A stretch of 64,000 nucleotides of DNA from Planctellipticum variicoloris (lineage in GTDB: Bacteria; Planctomycetota; Planctomycetia; Planctomycetales; Planctomycetaceae). The DNA lies in the NCBI RefSeq assembly GCF_030622045.1, contig NZ_CP130886.1, positions 1,935,557-1,999,556 on the forward strand. Reading direction: 5' to 3'. This document shows positions 43,266 through 51,762 of the stretch, in pieces. The stretch's first letter is position 1. Each line of letters starts with the position of its first letter. Below the pieces are notes generated by a model. It made no database searches and was not told the origin of the DNA. It saw only the letters and a program-made list of their open reading frames with translations. The translations under genes were made by a program, and so were the position numbers.

Positions 43266-43829
43266 ATGGAACCTTTGGAACAGAATCAGATTGCCGCTCT
43301 GGTGCAGGAAGCCCAGGGGGGAAGCCGGGAAGCGTTCGGGGAACTGGCGCGACAGTTCGAGAACACCGTGTTCGCGATCGGCCTCCGCCGGTTGCGGAAC
43401 CGGTCCGAAGCTGCGGAATTGACGCAGGATGTCTTCATCCAGGCGATGCGGAAGCTGCCTCAGTTGCGGGAGCCCGAGCGGTTCGCCGGCTGGTTGCGAC
43501 GGATTACTGTCCGGATGGCGATCAACCGGGCGGTTCGTCGGCCGCCGGAAATCGCTCAGGATCCGGACTTCCTGGGAGGAATCAACGGGGCCGCGACGAC
43601 TCCGCTGGAGAACGTGCTGAGCAACGAGAATGCGACGCAGGTCTGGAGCGGACTGAACGAACTGCGGGAGCTCGATCGGACGACGTTGCTGGCCTTCTAT
43701 TTTGAAGGTCAGTCGCTGATTGAGATGAGCGATCGGTTCTCCAGCCCGGTGGGAACCATCAAGCGTCGGCTGCACACGGCACGGAACCGCCTGAAGGAGG
43801 TCCTGCAGAGCCATATGCAGCCGATCTGA
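43266..43829 (+). CDS. ECF RNA polymerase sigma factor
   Basis: The 187-residue protein has sigma region 2 (REAFGELARQFENTVFAIGL, EAAELTQDVFIQAMRKL, RFAGWLRRITVRMAINRAVR) and region 4 (LRELDRTTLLAFYFEGQSLI, then RFSSPVGTIKRRLHTARNRL). GGGGAT lies ten bases before ATG 43266; ATG 43248 is an in-frame alternative that would add MGIRIA. No anti-sigma gene follows directly; a terminator-like hairpin and then a DUF1501 gene do. Region 4 ends like planctomycete ECF factors that couple to DUF1501-type genes, but the target is unproven. Confidence 0.9.
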   Translation: MEPLEQNQIAALVQEAQGGSREAFGELARQFENTVFAIGLRRLRNRSEAAELTQDVFIQAMRKLPQLREPERFAGWLRRITVRMAINRAVRRPPEIAQDPDFLGGINGAATTPLENVLSNENATQVWSGLNELRELDRTTLLAFYFEGQSLIEMSDRFSSPVGTIKRRLHTARNRLKEVLQSHMQPI

Positions 43830-43892
43830 AGGCTGGTCGCGACGGGCGAACGATACGGAATCCCGTTGACATCACGGATGACTGATGCGATT

Positions 43893-43937
43893 CTGCGGAG
43901 CAGCGCCCTGCGCGGTGCTGCTCCGCAGTCTTCTTTT
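43893..43937 (+). terminator. Intrinsic terminator or attenuator between the sigma and DUF1501 genes
   Basis: CTGCGGAGCAGC (43893-43904) pairs perfectly with GCTGCTCCGCAG (43917-43928) around a 12-base loop and is followed by TCTTCTTTTG. It ends 11 bases before the DUF1501 start at 43948, so it either separates the two genes or works as an attenuator of DUF1501. Confidence 0.75.
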
Positions 43938-43947
43938 GAGTCGCCCC

Positions 43948-45351
43948 ATGAAGCCATTCCGTCCGGACCGCCTGACGCGGCGCAGCGCATTGCAGGCGGG
44001 GAGCCTGGGGCTGTTCGGTCTGCAGTATCCAGAGTTGCTGGCCGGCCGAGCCCTGGCGGCCGAATCGGCGAGCCTGCTGCCGCGTTACGGGCAGGCGAAG
44101 GCCTGCATTCTGCTGTTCATGTGGGGCGGACCGGCTCATCAGGACACGTGGGATCTCAAACCGGATGCTCCGGCCGAAGTGCGCGGGCCGTTTGCTCCGA
44201 TCAGCACGGTCGTGCCGAACATTCAGATCTGCGAGCACTTTCCGCTGCTTGCCCGGAGAACCGACAAGCTGGCGATCGTGCGGTCGGTGACGCATGACAA
44301 TGTCGATCACACGACGGCGACGCACTACCTGCTGACCGGGCAACCGCCACCGCCCGTCAGCGACCTGCGTAAAGACTGGCCGAGTATCGGTTCGGTGGTG
44401 TCGCGAGCGGGCCTCGGTCGGCCGCCGTTGCCGCCGTTCGTCTCGATGCGGCCCAAGCTTCCGAACGACGTGCCCAGGTTCGTGGAAGAGAGCCATGGGC
44501 AATTTGCCGGCTGGTTAGGACCGACGTTCGATCCGTTGACCATCGACGCCGATCCGTCGCTCCCGGACTACCGGGTCGGCGATTTTGCGCCGCAGCCGGG
44601 GCTTTCGACCGACCGGTTGAATTCGCGGCAGAGCCTGCTCGAAGCGATGCGGAATCCTCGGGCGTCCTGGCAGACGCAGACGGGGCCGCGGGCGGTTGAG
44701 GACCACTATCACCGGGCCTTCGACCTGTTGGCCTCCCCGGCATCACAGGCGGCGTTCGATCTGACGCGGGAAACGACCGAGGTCCGGGAGCGCTACGGAC
44801 AGAACCCGCACGGTCAGTCGGTTCTGCAGGCCCGGCGCCTGATCGAGCGAGGCGTCCCTCTAGTGACGGTTTTCTGGCCCAACGACGGGATCAAGAACGT
44901 CAGCGTCTATTGGGACACGCACTCCCGAAACTTCATCGATCTCCGCGAGCGACTGATGCCGGTGGCGGATCAGGCGTTTTCTGCATTGCTGGATGACCTT
45001 TACGAGCGTGGGCTGCTTGACGAAACGCTCGTCGTCTGGACGGGGGAGTTTGGACGGACGCCTCGAATCGGCCAGCGGAACAGCGATGCGGGGGCGGGGG
45101 CGGACGGGCGGGATCACTGGCCCGGATGCTTTACAACGGTTTTGGCCGGGGGAGGGATTCAGGGGGGACAGGCGTTCGGTTCTTCGGATCGATACGCGGC
45201 CTACCCGGCGACGCATCCGGTCAGGCCGGTGGATGTGGTGGCGACGGTCTACCACCTGCTGGGGGTGCCGCCGCACTTGGAGCTGAGCGACTCGCAGGGG
45301 CGGCCGCAGGTTGTCTGCCCGGGTCAGCCGATTTTGCCGCTTTTCGCCTAA
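43948..45351 (+). CDS. DUF1501 protein (sulfatase-like fold), Tat-exported
   Basis: ATG 43948 gives 467 residues with a Tat signal (LTRRSALQAGSLGLFGLQ) and the DUF1501 blocks ILLFMWGGPAHQDTWDLKP, VTHDNVDHTTATHYLLTGQP, VYWDTHSRNF, TGEFGRTPRIG and DHWPGCFTTVLAGGGIQGG. It is a paralog of the protein at 6850-8148 but has no DUF1549/1553 partner next to it. ATG 43885 is in frame and would place the terminator hairpin inside the gene, so I prefer 43948. Members of the family are probably periplasmic; substrates are not known. Confidence 0.9.
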   Translation: MKPFRPDRLTRRSALQAGSLGLFGLQYPELLAGRALAAESASLLPRYGQAKACILLFMWGGPAHQDTWDLKPDAPAEVRGPFAPISTVVPNIQICEHFPLLARRTDKLAIVRSVTHDNVDHTTATHYLLTGQPPPPVSDLRKDWPSIGSVVSRAGLGRPPLPPFVSMRPKLPNDVPRFVEESHGQFAGWLGPTFDPLTIDADPSLPDYRVGDFAPQPGLSTDRLNSRQSLLEAMRNPRASWQTQTGPRAVEDHYHRAFDLLASPASQAAFDLTRETTEVRERYGQNPHGQSVLQARRLIERGVPLVTVFWPNDGIKNVSVYWDTHSRNFIDLRERLMPVADQAFSALLDDLYERGLLDETLVVWTGEFGRTPRIGQRNSDAGAGADGRDHWPGCFTTVLAGGGIQGGQAFGSSDRYAAYPATHPVRPVDVVATVYHLLGVPPHLELSDSQGRPQVVCPGQPILPLFA

Positions 45352-45678
45352 GCCATCTGACGGCCAGATGTTGCAGCGACTGGAACGGGGCAATCGGCCA
45401 ATTGTCGCAAGTCCTGTAACAGCGGGATTTTGCGAAATTCTGGTGAGCGACGTCCTTTTTAATCGGCGTCCAGAGACCCATCTGCGTATTAATCTGTCAG
45501 TGGAGCCTCCCAAAACTGGGAACGCAGGCAGGTGCCCTTGGTGAACATACTGACGTCGATGGGAATTGTCCCCGATTTCGGCAATTGATTCATCCTGAGT
45601 AGTGCGAATTGCGTTCTCAAGGGACAGGGGCCGCTCCCATGCGGGCTGCTCGAGAGTCGCAAAGCAGGAGGTGTCATC
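45352..45678. other. Spacer without a recognisable gene
   Basis: The 327 bases after the DUF1501 gene hold no convincing reading frame, hairpin or repeat. A strong ribosome site GGAGGTG sits just before the next start at 45679. Promoter elements are not clear. Confidence 0.4.
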
Positions 45679-46131
45679 ATGCCGCGAAAAGATGCTCTGG
45701 TTCGACTCCACGCTCGTCTTGTCGCACAGCGGAATGCGCTGCGAGAAAAGATCTCGGATGAGATGGGATTGGCGTTTCTGGACGACGACGGAATTAACGA
45801 TATTGGCGAAACCGCCAGCCAGGTGGAACGGGCGGAACTTCACACGCAACTCGCCGCTCTGGAGAGTCGCGAGCTGGAAGAGATTGATTTTGCCATCACA
45901 ATGATCCGTGAAGGCCGTTACGGAACCTGCCAGCGCTGCCAGAAGCCTATACCGGTAGCGCGGCTGCAGGCTCTGCCGTCCGCCACGACCTGCGTCGAGT
46001 GTCAGCGGCGGTCGGAAGAATCCGGTGGCGCTGAAGGGGTCGAAGAGAACTGGGCGGGCGCCATGGAGTATGAACGCCGGGGAATGGACGAAGAACCGGA
46101 ACTGCTGGAGTTCGAAGAAATCGAATCCTGA
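45679..46131 (+). CDS. DksA/TraR-family zinc-finger protein
   Basis: The 150-residue protein has the DksA/TraR C4 zinc finger (C84-x2-C87 and C105-x2-C108 in YGTCQRCQKPIPVARLQALP followed by TCVECQRR) after an N-terminal coiled coil (RLHARLVAQRNALREKI and AELHTQLAALESRELEEIDF). DksA-like proteins bind the secondary channel of RNA polymerase, often with ppGpp. The coiled-coil tip carries DDDGINDIGE, near the acidic tip pair seen in DksA. Unusually, an acidic tail of about 40 residues (EEPELLEFEEIES) follows the finger. GGAGGTG precedes the ATG. A role in stress transcription is likely but not shown here. Confidence 0.85.
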   Translation: MPRKDALVRLHARLVAQRNALREKISDEMGLAFLDDDGINDIGETASQVERAELHTQLAALESRELEEIDFAITMIREGRYGTCQRCQKPIPVARLQALPSATTCVECQRRSEESGGAEGVEENWAGAMEYERRGMDEEPELLEFEEIES

Positions 46132-46403
46132 CCGGAACGGACAACTCCGGATTGCGTTCTCAGCAGACGAGCGGGATGCTTACCTCAAGCGGTGGGCATT
46201 CCGCTCGTTGCTTGCGCGGTGCGCTATTTCTGGCGGCGCATTCGGGAATATCGTTCGGATCGAATCGGACCCGGAATTCCCTGCGATCGCCAGAATCCTG
46301 CTTCGACTGGAGCACGTCGGCGTCGGTCGTCGAAGACAGGAAATTGGACGAGACATCACATGATAGAATCCCGGACGTCCGGAGCGGGTTTGAGGGAGTT
46401 GCC

Positions 46404-47870
46404 ATGAGACAGCGATCGCTGATCTGGATCGCGAGTGGAGCCCTGGCCGCCGGCACGCTGCTGGGAGCCGGGCTGATGTGCCTGTGGGGGGAGAGCCGGT
46501 TGCAGGCCGACGCCCTCGACAGGGATGCCGCCGAACGCGCTTACCAGGATCTGGCCGGTGAGATGGGGCCGCTGCAACTCGGGAGCCAGCATCTGGCGAA
46601 GATTGCCGCCCTGACGACGCCCAGCGTCGTGCACATCCAGAGCGAACGCCAGTCGCAGTCCCGGGGGAAGATCGAAGAGACCGGCTCCGGCGTGATCCTG
46701 GCGAGCACCAAGGCGGAAGGCTTTTACGTCGTCACCAACCGGCACGTGATCGACGGCGCAACACTCCCGAATATCACGATTTCTCTCAACGACGGTCGCG
46801 AGATTCACCCGGATCGGGTCTGGCAGGATGCCGCCACCGACGTGGCCGTGATGAAAATCTCCGCCAGCGGCGTGGTCGCGGCCAAATGGGGCGACAGCAA
46901 CCAGATCGAAATCGGAAATATGGTGCTGGCGCTGGGAAGCCCGTTCGGGCTGAGCCGATCGGTCACTTTCGGCATCATCAGCGCCAAAGGGCGTCGGAGC
47001 CTGCGACTGGGGGCGGCGGAAGTTCTGAATCAGGACTTCCTGCAGACCGACGCGGCGATCAATCCGGGCAACAGCGGGGGACCGCTGATCGATCTGCAGG
47101 GGCGGGTGATCGGGATCAACACCGCGATCGCTAGCAGCGGCGGCGGGAACGAGGGGATTGGCTTCAGCATCCCCTGCAATCTCGCGCAGCGCGTGATGGA
47201 GCAGCTCCTCGAACATGGCGCCGTCCAGCGGGCCTATCTGGGGGTCAGGCTCGATCCTGCGTTCGACAGCAAGACGGCGGCGCGCCTGCGGCTCGATCGC
47301 GTCCAGGGGTCCCGCGTCACCGAGGTCTATCCCAATTCGCCGGCATCGCGGACGAACTTGCAGTTCGACGATGTCATCCTGACCTTTGACGGCATCGAGA
47401 TTCAGGACGAGAACCATCTGATTAACCTGGTCAGCCTGACTGCGATCGGCAAAGAGATTCGACTGACGGTCTGGCGCGGCGGCCGGAAGCTGACGCTCAA
47501 AATCGTACTGACCGACCGGAAAGAGATGCCGCAGCAGACGAGCGAGGCGCCTTCTGAGCCGGGGATGGGAGTCCCGATCCGGCAGATGGGGCTGACCGTT
47601 CATCCGCTGGACGGGGACCTGGCCGAGCAACTGGGATTCGAGCGCGACACGCAGGGGTTGCTGGTGCTCAAGATCGATCAGGACAGCCCGCTGGCGTCCG
47701 ACCTCAAGTTGTACGACCTGATCGAGAACATCGGGCAGATGCCGGTCAAGAACGTCGCCGATCTGCAGTTTGCTCTGGAGCAATCGAGTTCCAGCGCGAG
47801 CGTGCTGCTCAAGGTCAGCCGCGGCGGTCGGAAGGAGCCGGTCGGCCAGCTCGTCGTCTGGCGCCGCTGA
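46404..47870 (+). CDS. HtrA/DegP-type trypsin-like protease with two PDZ domains
   Basis: ATG 46404 with GGGAG upstream gives 488 residues. An N-terminal membrane anchor or signal (residues 7-28) precedes the protease domain. The catalytic triad is His114 (VTNRHVIDG), Asp146 (ATDVAVM) and Ser224 (NPGNSGGPLIDLQG). The first PDZ begins near YLGVRLDPAF and the second near LTVHPLDGDLAEQLG. The family performs periplasmic protein quality control and regulated cleavage. The length and domain order match DegS/DegP relatives; the anchor suggests a membrane-tethered form. Two small membrane protein genes follow on the same strand. Confidence 0.93.
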   Translation: MRQRSLIWIASGALAAGTLLGAGLMCLWGESRLQADALDRDAAERAYQDLAGEMGPLQLGSQHLAKIAALTTPSVVHIQSERQSQSRGKIEETGSGVILASTKAEGFYVVTNRHVIDGATLPNITISLNDGREIHPDRVWQDAATDVAVMKISASGVVAAKWGDSNQIEIGNMVLALGSPFGLSRSVTFGIISAKGRRSLRLGAAEVLNQDFLQTDAAINPGNSGGPLIDLQGRVIGINTAIASSGGGNEGIGFSIPCNLAQRVMEQLLEHGAVQRAYLGVRLDPAFDSKTAARLRLDRVQGSRVTEVYPNSPASRTNLQFDDVILTFDGIEIQDENHLINLVSLTAIGKEIRLTVWRGGRKLTLKIVLTDRKEMPQQTSEAPSEPGMGVPIRQMGLTVHPLDGDLAEQLGFERDTQGLLVLKIDQDSPLASDLKLYDLIENIGQMPVKNVADLQFALEQSSSSASVLLKVSRGGRKEPVGQLVVWRR

Positions 47871-47977
47871 ACGTCGCGGACTGACGCCTCGCAGAATTCC
47901 GGTTAATCCCGCGCGCCACCGCCGGTTTCCCATCGAGAGGAACCGGCAACAGCTCAACTGGCACGCGGGATCTGATC

Positions 47978-48469
47978 GTGAACGGCATGGCGTGGACCTA
48001 TCTGATTTATCTGGGGCTGTGCGTCGCGATCACCATCTGGGTGGCGCGTACCCTGCGGCGTAACGGCGTGACATTTCTGACGCGGGTCGGGAACGACGCC
48101 GAGCCCGATGCCGTCCTGGCCGATGCGCTGTCGCACCTGCTGATCGTCGGCTTCTACCTGGTCAACCTGGGAGTCATCAGCTTTCTGATGCGGTCGGAGC
48201 AGCGAGTTGTCGATGCGCAGGAGTCGATTGAACTGCTCAGCAGCAAGGTGGGGATGATTCTGGTGGTGCTGGGGGCCATGCACTTTGCCGTCCTGGCGGT
48301 TTTTGCCGCGGTCCGAAACCACGCGACGGTCGACGATCGCCCTCCGCTGCGCCGGCACTCTGTCAGCGAGCTGACCGCCCGGCGGCAGGCATTTCGGGAT
48401 CACGCCTCCCCCTCCGAACTGCAGTTCGACGGTCCGGTCGACGATTCGCCGCAGGGAAGCAGGCCATGA
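47978..48469 (+). CDS. Small membrane protein, first of a paralogous pair
   Basis: GTG 47978 (or ATG 47987) gives 163 residues with three membrane helices: AWTYLIYLGLCVAITIWVA, LLIVGFYLVNLGVISFLM and MILVVLGAMHFAVLAVFAA. A charged tail of about 45 residues follows. The pattern RTLRRNG...FL between helices 1 and 2 and LGAMHFA in helix 3 recurs in the next gene, so the two are tandem paralogs. The gene starts 108 bases after the HtrA-type protease and overlaps the next gene by ATGA. No family is recognised. Confidence 0.75.
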   Translation: MNGMAWTYLIYLGLCVAITIWVARTLRRNGVTFLTRVGNDAEPDAVLADALSHLLIVGFYLVNLGVISFLMRSEQRVVDAQESIELLSSKVGMILVVLGAMHFAVLAVFAAVRNHATVDDRPPLRRHSVSELTARRQAFRDHASPSELQFDGPVDDSPQGSRP

Positions 48470-48843
48470 CTCCGGCGGTCGGGGCGTATCTTGTTTATCT
48501 GGCGCTCAGCCTGGGAGTCACGGTGTGCGTGGGGCGGACGCTGCATCGTCACGGTCGACCGTTTCTGGTCGAGGTTTTTGCGGGGCGGACCTGGCTGGCT
48601 GACGCGACCAATCATGTTCTGCTGACCGGCTTCTATTTGACGAATTCGGCACTGGTGCTGATGTTTCTGACCGTCCGCCGACCTCCGGCGAGCTGGGATG
48701 CCGCCCTTGTGAGTCTGGCGTTCCAGGTGGGCGTGGTGCTGATGACGCTGGGGGCCATGCACTTTGCCAATGTGGCGAGCCTGCTGGGGGTTCGGCGCTG
48801 GCTGGGGCGGAATGGAGGAGAGCGAGTCGCGAATAGGGAATAG
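48466..48843 (+). CDS. Small membrane protein, second of a paralogous pair
   Basis: The 125-residue protein has three membrane helices and shares with its upstream neighbour YLxYLxLxxxxTxxVxRTLxRxG, VLLTGFYLTNSALVLMFL and LMTLGAMHFANVASL. It starts in an ATGA overlap with that gene, so they are translated together and may form a heteromer. The tail is short, and its last residues (ERVANRE) and stop are encoded by one arm of an inverted repeat. Function is unknown. Confidence 0.75.
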   Translation: MTPAVGAYLVYLALSLGVTVCVGRTLHRHGRPFLVEVFAGRTWLADATNHVLLTGFYLTNSALVLMFLTVRRPPASWDAALVSLAFQVGVVLMTLGAMHFANVASLLGVRRWLGRNGGERVANRE

Positions 48844-48917
48844 CGAGTAGCCAGAAGAAGACGCTCAGTAACTCCTCTGTCTGGCTACTGGCTACTGGCT
48901 ACTCGCTATTCGCTCGC
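48821..48917. repeat. Inverted repeat overlapping the 3' end of the membrane protein gene
   Basis: GAATAGCGAGTAGCCAG (48838-48854) pairs perfectly with CTGGCTACTCGCTATTC (48895-48911), and weaker pairing extends outwards on both sides. The right arm contains three copies of CTGGCTA. The stem can act as a terminator; the T-poor end and the repeated units suggest a dispersed element. The remainder of the spacer to 49129 shows no gene. Confidence 0.75.
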
Positions 48918-49129
48918 TTTGGAATACTCAATCCTCTGGAGTCGCAACGGTGGCGCGACGGAGATGGAATTGCCTTTCTGCCACAATGCGATCCGGAAAT
49001 TGTTTTTACGTGATGGAGACGGACTTTGGCGGGAATCCGCTTGAGGGCCGCAGCGGTCCGGCTATTGTGGGCCGGAGCGGGTCGACGCGGTCGGCCACGT
49101 TTTCGGGGTCAATTGAGGATGCGCGGACG

Positions 49130-49552
49130 ATGACGATGAAGAAACTGGGATTCGCAGGGGTGATGATTGTGGCGCTGGTCGGTCTGTCGCTGGCGACTCA
49201 GGCGCAGGTCAAGAAGGGCAAGACCCGGCCCCTGACGACGAAGCAAATGATGGCGGGGCTGGTGAAGCCGCAGTGCGCGGGGCTCGGAGAAGCGCTCAAA
49301 GCCGCTCCGTCCGACGACAAGGCCTGGGAGGAGCTGGCGACGAAAGCAGCGCTGCTCAACGAATCGGGCTATAGTCTGATGGACGACGGGCGCTGTCCGG
49401 ACGGCGTGTGGGCCAGCGCCTGCAAGAATCTGCAAACAGCCAGTGCCGCGGTGCTCGCAAAGATCGAGGCCAAGGATTACGCCGGGGCTCAGGCGGAATT
49501 CAAAGGGGTGACGGCGTCGTGCGGCGAATGCCACAAGGCCCACAAGAAATAA
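49130..49552 (+). CDS. Cytochrome c'-like protein with a C-terminal haem site
   Basis: ATG 49130 has GAGGA ten bases upstream, giving 140 residues. A signal peptide (residues 1-26, FAGVMIVALVGLSLATQA) is followed by a four-helix-bundle-like sequence ending in CGECHKAHKK, a CxxCH haem site close to the C-terminus. That is the layout of class II cytochromes c (cytochrome c'). There is a second Cys pair (GRCPDGVWASAC) in the middle. It is likely a periplasmic electron carrier or gas-binding haem protein. A strong hairpin follows, shared with the convergent phosphoglucomutase gene. Confidence 0.75.
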   Translation: MTMKKLGFAGVMIVALVGLSLATQAQVKKGKTRPLTTKQMMAGLVKPQCAGLGEALKAAPSDDKAWEELATKAALLNESGYSLMDDGRCPDGVWASACKNLQTASAAVLAKIEAKDYAGAQAEFKGVTASCGECHKAHKK

Positions 49553-49575
49553 GGGCGGATGCCTGGTCTTCTCCC

Positions 49576-49620
49576 AAACGGAACAGGCCGGTCTCTCTGC
49601 GAGACCGGCCTGTTCCGTTT
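49576..49620. terminator. Bidirectional terminator hairpin
   Basis: A perfect 20-bp stem (49576-49595 with 49601-49620) around a 5-base loop lies between the convergent cytochrome and phosphoglucomutase genes. Each stem end carries an A/T-rich run (AAACGG and CCGTTT), giving a modest T-tract in both directions. Confidence 0.88.
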
Positions 49621-49633
49621 GTTGACTTTCAGT

Positions 49634-51469
49634 TCAGTGTGACGGGGACTGCAGGACCGCGGTCATCCAGGTCTCGAGCCCATCCGCCATGCCGGCGAGC
49701 TGCTCCCGAGCCCGCGACTTTGCGGCGTCGAGGGTGAGCGACGGGGACATTTCTGCGAAAAAGTAAAACTTGATCTTGGGTTCCGTGCCGGAAGGTCGCA
49801 GGGCGACCCGGAGCGTGCCGTCGGGCGAGGTGGCTTCGACAAACAGCAGGTCTCCGGACGGAGCCGGCAGCTCCTGCGTTTTGACATTTGCAGGCAGTGA
49901 GCGGATCTCGTGCTGCTTGTAGTCGAGGACGCCGGACAGTGTCAGGCCGCCGAGCGCCGCGGGCGGTCGAATGCGAAATTCCTGCATGATCCGACGGATC
50001 TGCTCATTTCCCTGCGAGCCGACGCAGGTCTTGGAACGCTGCGTTTCGAGGAAATAGCCGTAGCGGATGTAGATCGCGTCGAGCTGATCCAGCAGCGAAC
50101 GGCCCTCGGCCTTCAGTTCCGCCGCCAGTTCCGCCACATAGAGAGCGGCAATTGAGGCGTCTTTGTCGCGGGCGTAGTCGCCGGCGAGGTAGCCCAGCGA
50201 TTCCTCGGCGCCGAAGACGAAGTCGGCCGCTCCTTCGCGGTCAATCGTCTCGCCGATGTACTTGAATCCGACGAGCAGATCGCGAATGACGCGCAGGCCG
50301 CGCGAGTCGGCGATCCGGGCGATCAGACCAGACGTGACCAGCGTCTCGACGACGTAGTGCGAAGGAGTCAACGTCCCCTGCGCGGCACGTTTGCGGCAGA
50401 GGTAGTCGATGATCAGGGCGCCGACCTGATTGCCGGTGAGGGGCAGGTATTCGCCGGTCGGGGTCCGGGCGGCGACCCCCAGGCGGTCGGCATCGGGATC
50501 GGTGGCCAGAATCACATCGGCGGCATTCTCGCGGGCGAACGGGAGAATCGGTTCAAAAACCGATGTCAGCTCGGGGTTGGGGAGGTGCTTCGGAACGTTG
50601 GGGAAGCCGCCGTCCTGAGCCCAGTGTGGTTCGAACTGGAGGACCTGCGGGAAGCCGGCTCGAACGAGAACTGGGTACGCGGACGTCGAACCGACTCCGT
50701 GCAGCGGGGAGAAGACGATGGTGACGTCCCGCTCGGTCGTCAGACTGAGCGCCGCGACGGTCTGGAGGTAGTCTTCGTCGAGCGCTGCGCCGACGACCAC
50801 GATCCGTCCGTCGCGCACGGCCTCCTCAAAGGGGACGCGCGGGATCTCGCGCGTCGCGTTGACGCACTCGATGATTCCTTTGTCATGCGGCGCCAGGACC
50901 TGGCCGCCGTTGGACCAATAAGCTTTAAACCCGTTGTCTGACGGGGGATTGTGCGATGCGGAGATCATGAGGCCGCAGTCGCACTGCAGCTTGCGGACTG
51001 CGAAGGAGAGTTCCGGGGTGGCGCGAGCGCCGTCGAAGAAGAAGACCTGGAAGCCGTGGGCGGCGAGAACTTCGGCAGTCAGACGGGCGAATTCCGGCGA
51101 GCGATGGCGTGTGTCGTGGGCGATCACCGCTTTACGGTCGTCGGCGCCGCAGACCTGCTGGACGTAGGCGGCCAGGCCGTTGGCTGACTCGCCGATGGTG
51201 CGGGCGTTGATGGTGGCGGAACCGAACTCGCTCATGCCGCCGCGACGTCCGCCGGTCCCGAAGGGAATGCGTTCCCAGAACAGGGAGTCCAGTTGCGTGA
51301 AATCTGCTGCGGCGACGAGCTGGAGGAGCTGCGGCTGATACTGGCCATACTGCGGCTCGGCGAGCCAGATCCGGAGATTTTCGGCAGCCGGCGCTGTCAA
51401 TCGGCCCGACTCGACGGCCGATGCGATCAGGGGGAGAGCTTCGGCGACCGTCAGAGCAACCGGCGACAT
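49634..51469 (-). CDS. Phosphoglucomutase/phosphomannomutase family enzyme (PgcA-like)
   Basis: The 611-residue protein carries the alpha-D-phosphohexomutase motifs: the catalytic phosphoserine loop GLMISASHNPPSDNG, the metal loop TDPDADRLG, the sugar-binding loop FGAEESLGYL and the phosphate-binding loop RPSGTEPKIKFY. Length and order fit the longer PgcA-type phosphoglucomutases, which interconvert glucose 1- and 6-phosphate (PMM activity is also possible). An N-terminal extension of about 65 residues precedes RIPFGTGGRRG. The enzyme feeds glycogen, cell wall and sugar nucleotide synthesis. The gene is single and converges on the cytochrome gene. Confidence 0.92.
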   Translation of the reverse strand: MSPVALTVAEALPLIASAVESGRLTAPAAENLRIWLAEPQYGQYQPQLLQLVAAADFTQLDSLFWERIPFGTGGRRGGMSEFGSATINARTIGESANGLAAYVQQVCGADDRKAVIAHDTRHRSPEFARLTAEVLAAHGFQVFFFDGARATPELSFAVRKLQCDCGLMISASHNPPSDNGFKAYWSNGGQVLAPHDKGIIECVNATREIPRVPFEEAVRDGRIVVVGAALDEDYLQTVAALSLTTERDVTIVFSPLHGVGSTSAYPVLVRAGFPQVLQFEPHWAQDGGFPNVPKHLPNPELTSVFEPILPFARENAADVILATDPDADRLGVAARTPTGEYLPLTGNQVGALIIDYLCRKRAAQGTLTPSHYVVETLVTSGLIARIADSRGLRVIRDLLVGFKYIGETIDREGAADFVFGAEESLGYLAGDYARDKDASIAALYVAELAAELKAEGRSLLDQLDAIYIRYGYFLETQRSKTCVGSQGNEQIRRIMQEFRIRPPAALGGLTLSGVLDYKQHEIRSLPANVKTQELPAPSGDLLFVEATSPDGTLRVALRPSGTEPKIKFYFFAEMSPSLTLDAAKSRAREQLAGMADGLETWMTAVLQSPSH

Positions 51470-51762
51470 ACGGCGATTCCCAGAGTTCGAGGAGATGCTC
51501 CGGCGGCGATCCGCGGCCGGGAGAACCGGACGGAATTGTGACCGGCGGAGGGCCGTCGTTCCACTCAGGATGGCGATCTTGACCGGGCGCGGGCAAGCCG
51601 CGGGCAGGATGGCGCGGCAGAGGGGCGCCGAGCCGGTGCGGCTGGAGGAATTCTGCGGCTTATAGGGTTGAAATCGCAGTGCGTTGTTGCGAACCGGTCG
51701 GGCAGGCGGCTATACACACATCCGAAATACTCGATTTGACTGCTGTTGAGGAACAGGCCGCC

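Noticed and set aside
46152-46403. An extended start of the HtrA-type protease
   Set aside because: The extra residues have no family match; ATG 46404 begins a proper signal/anchor with GGGAG upstream.
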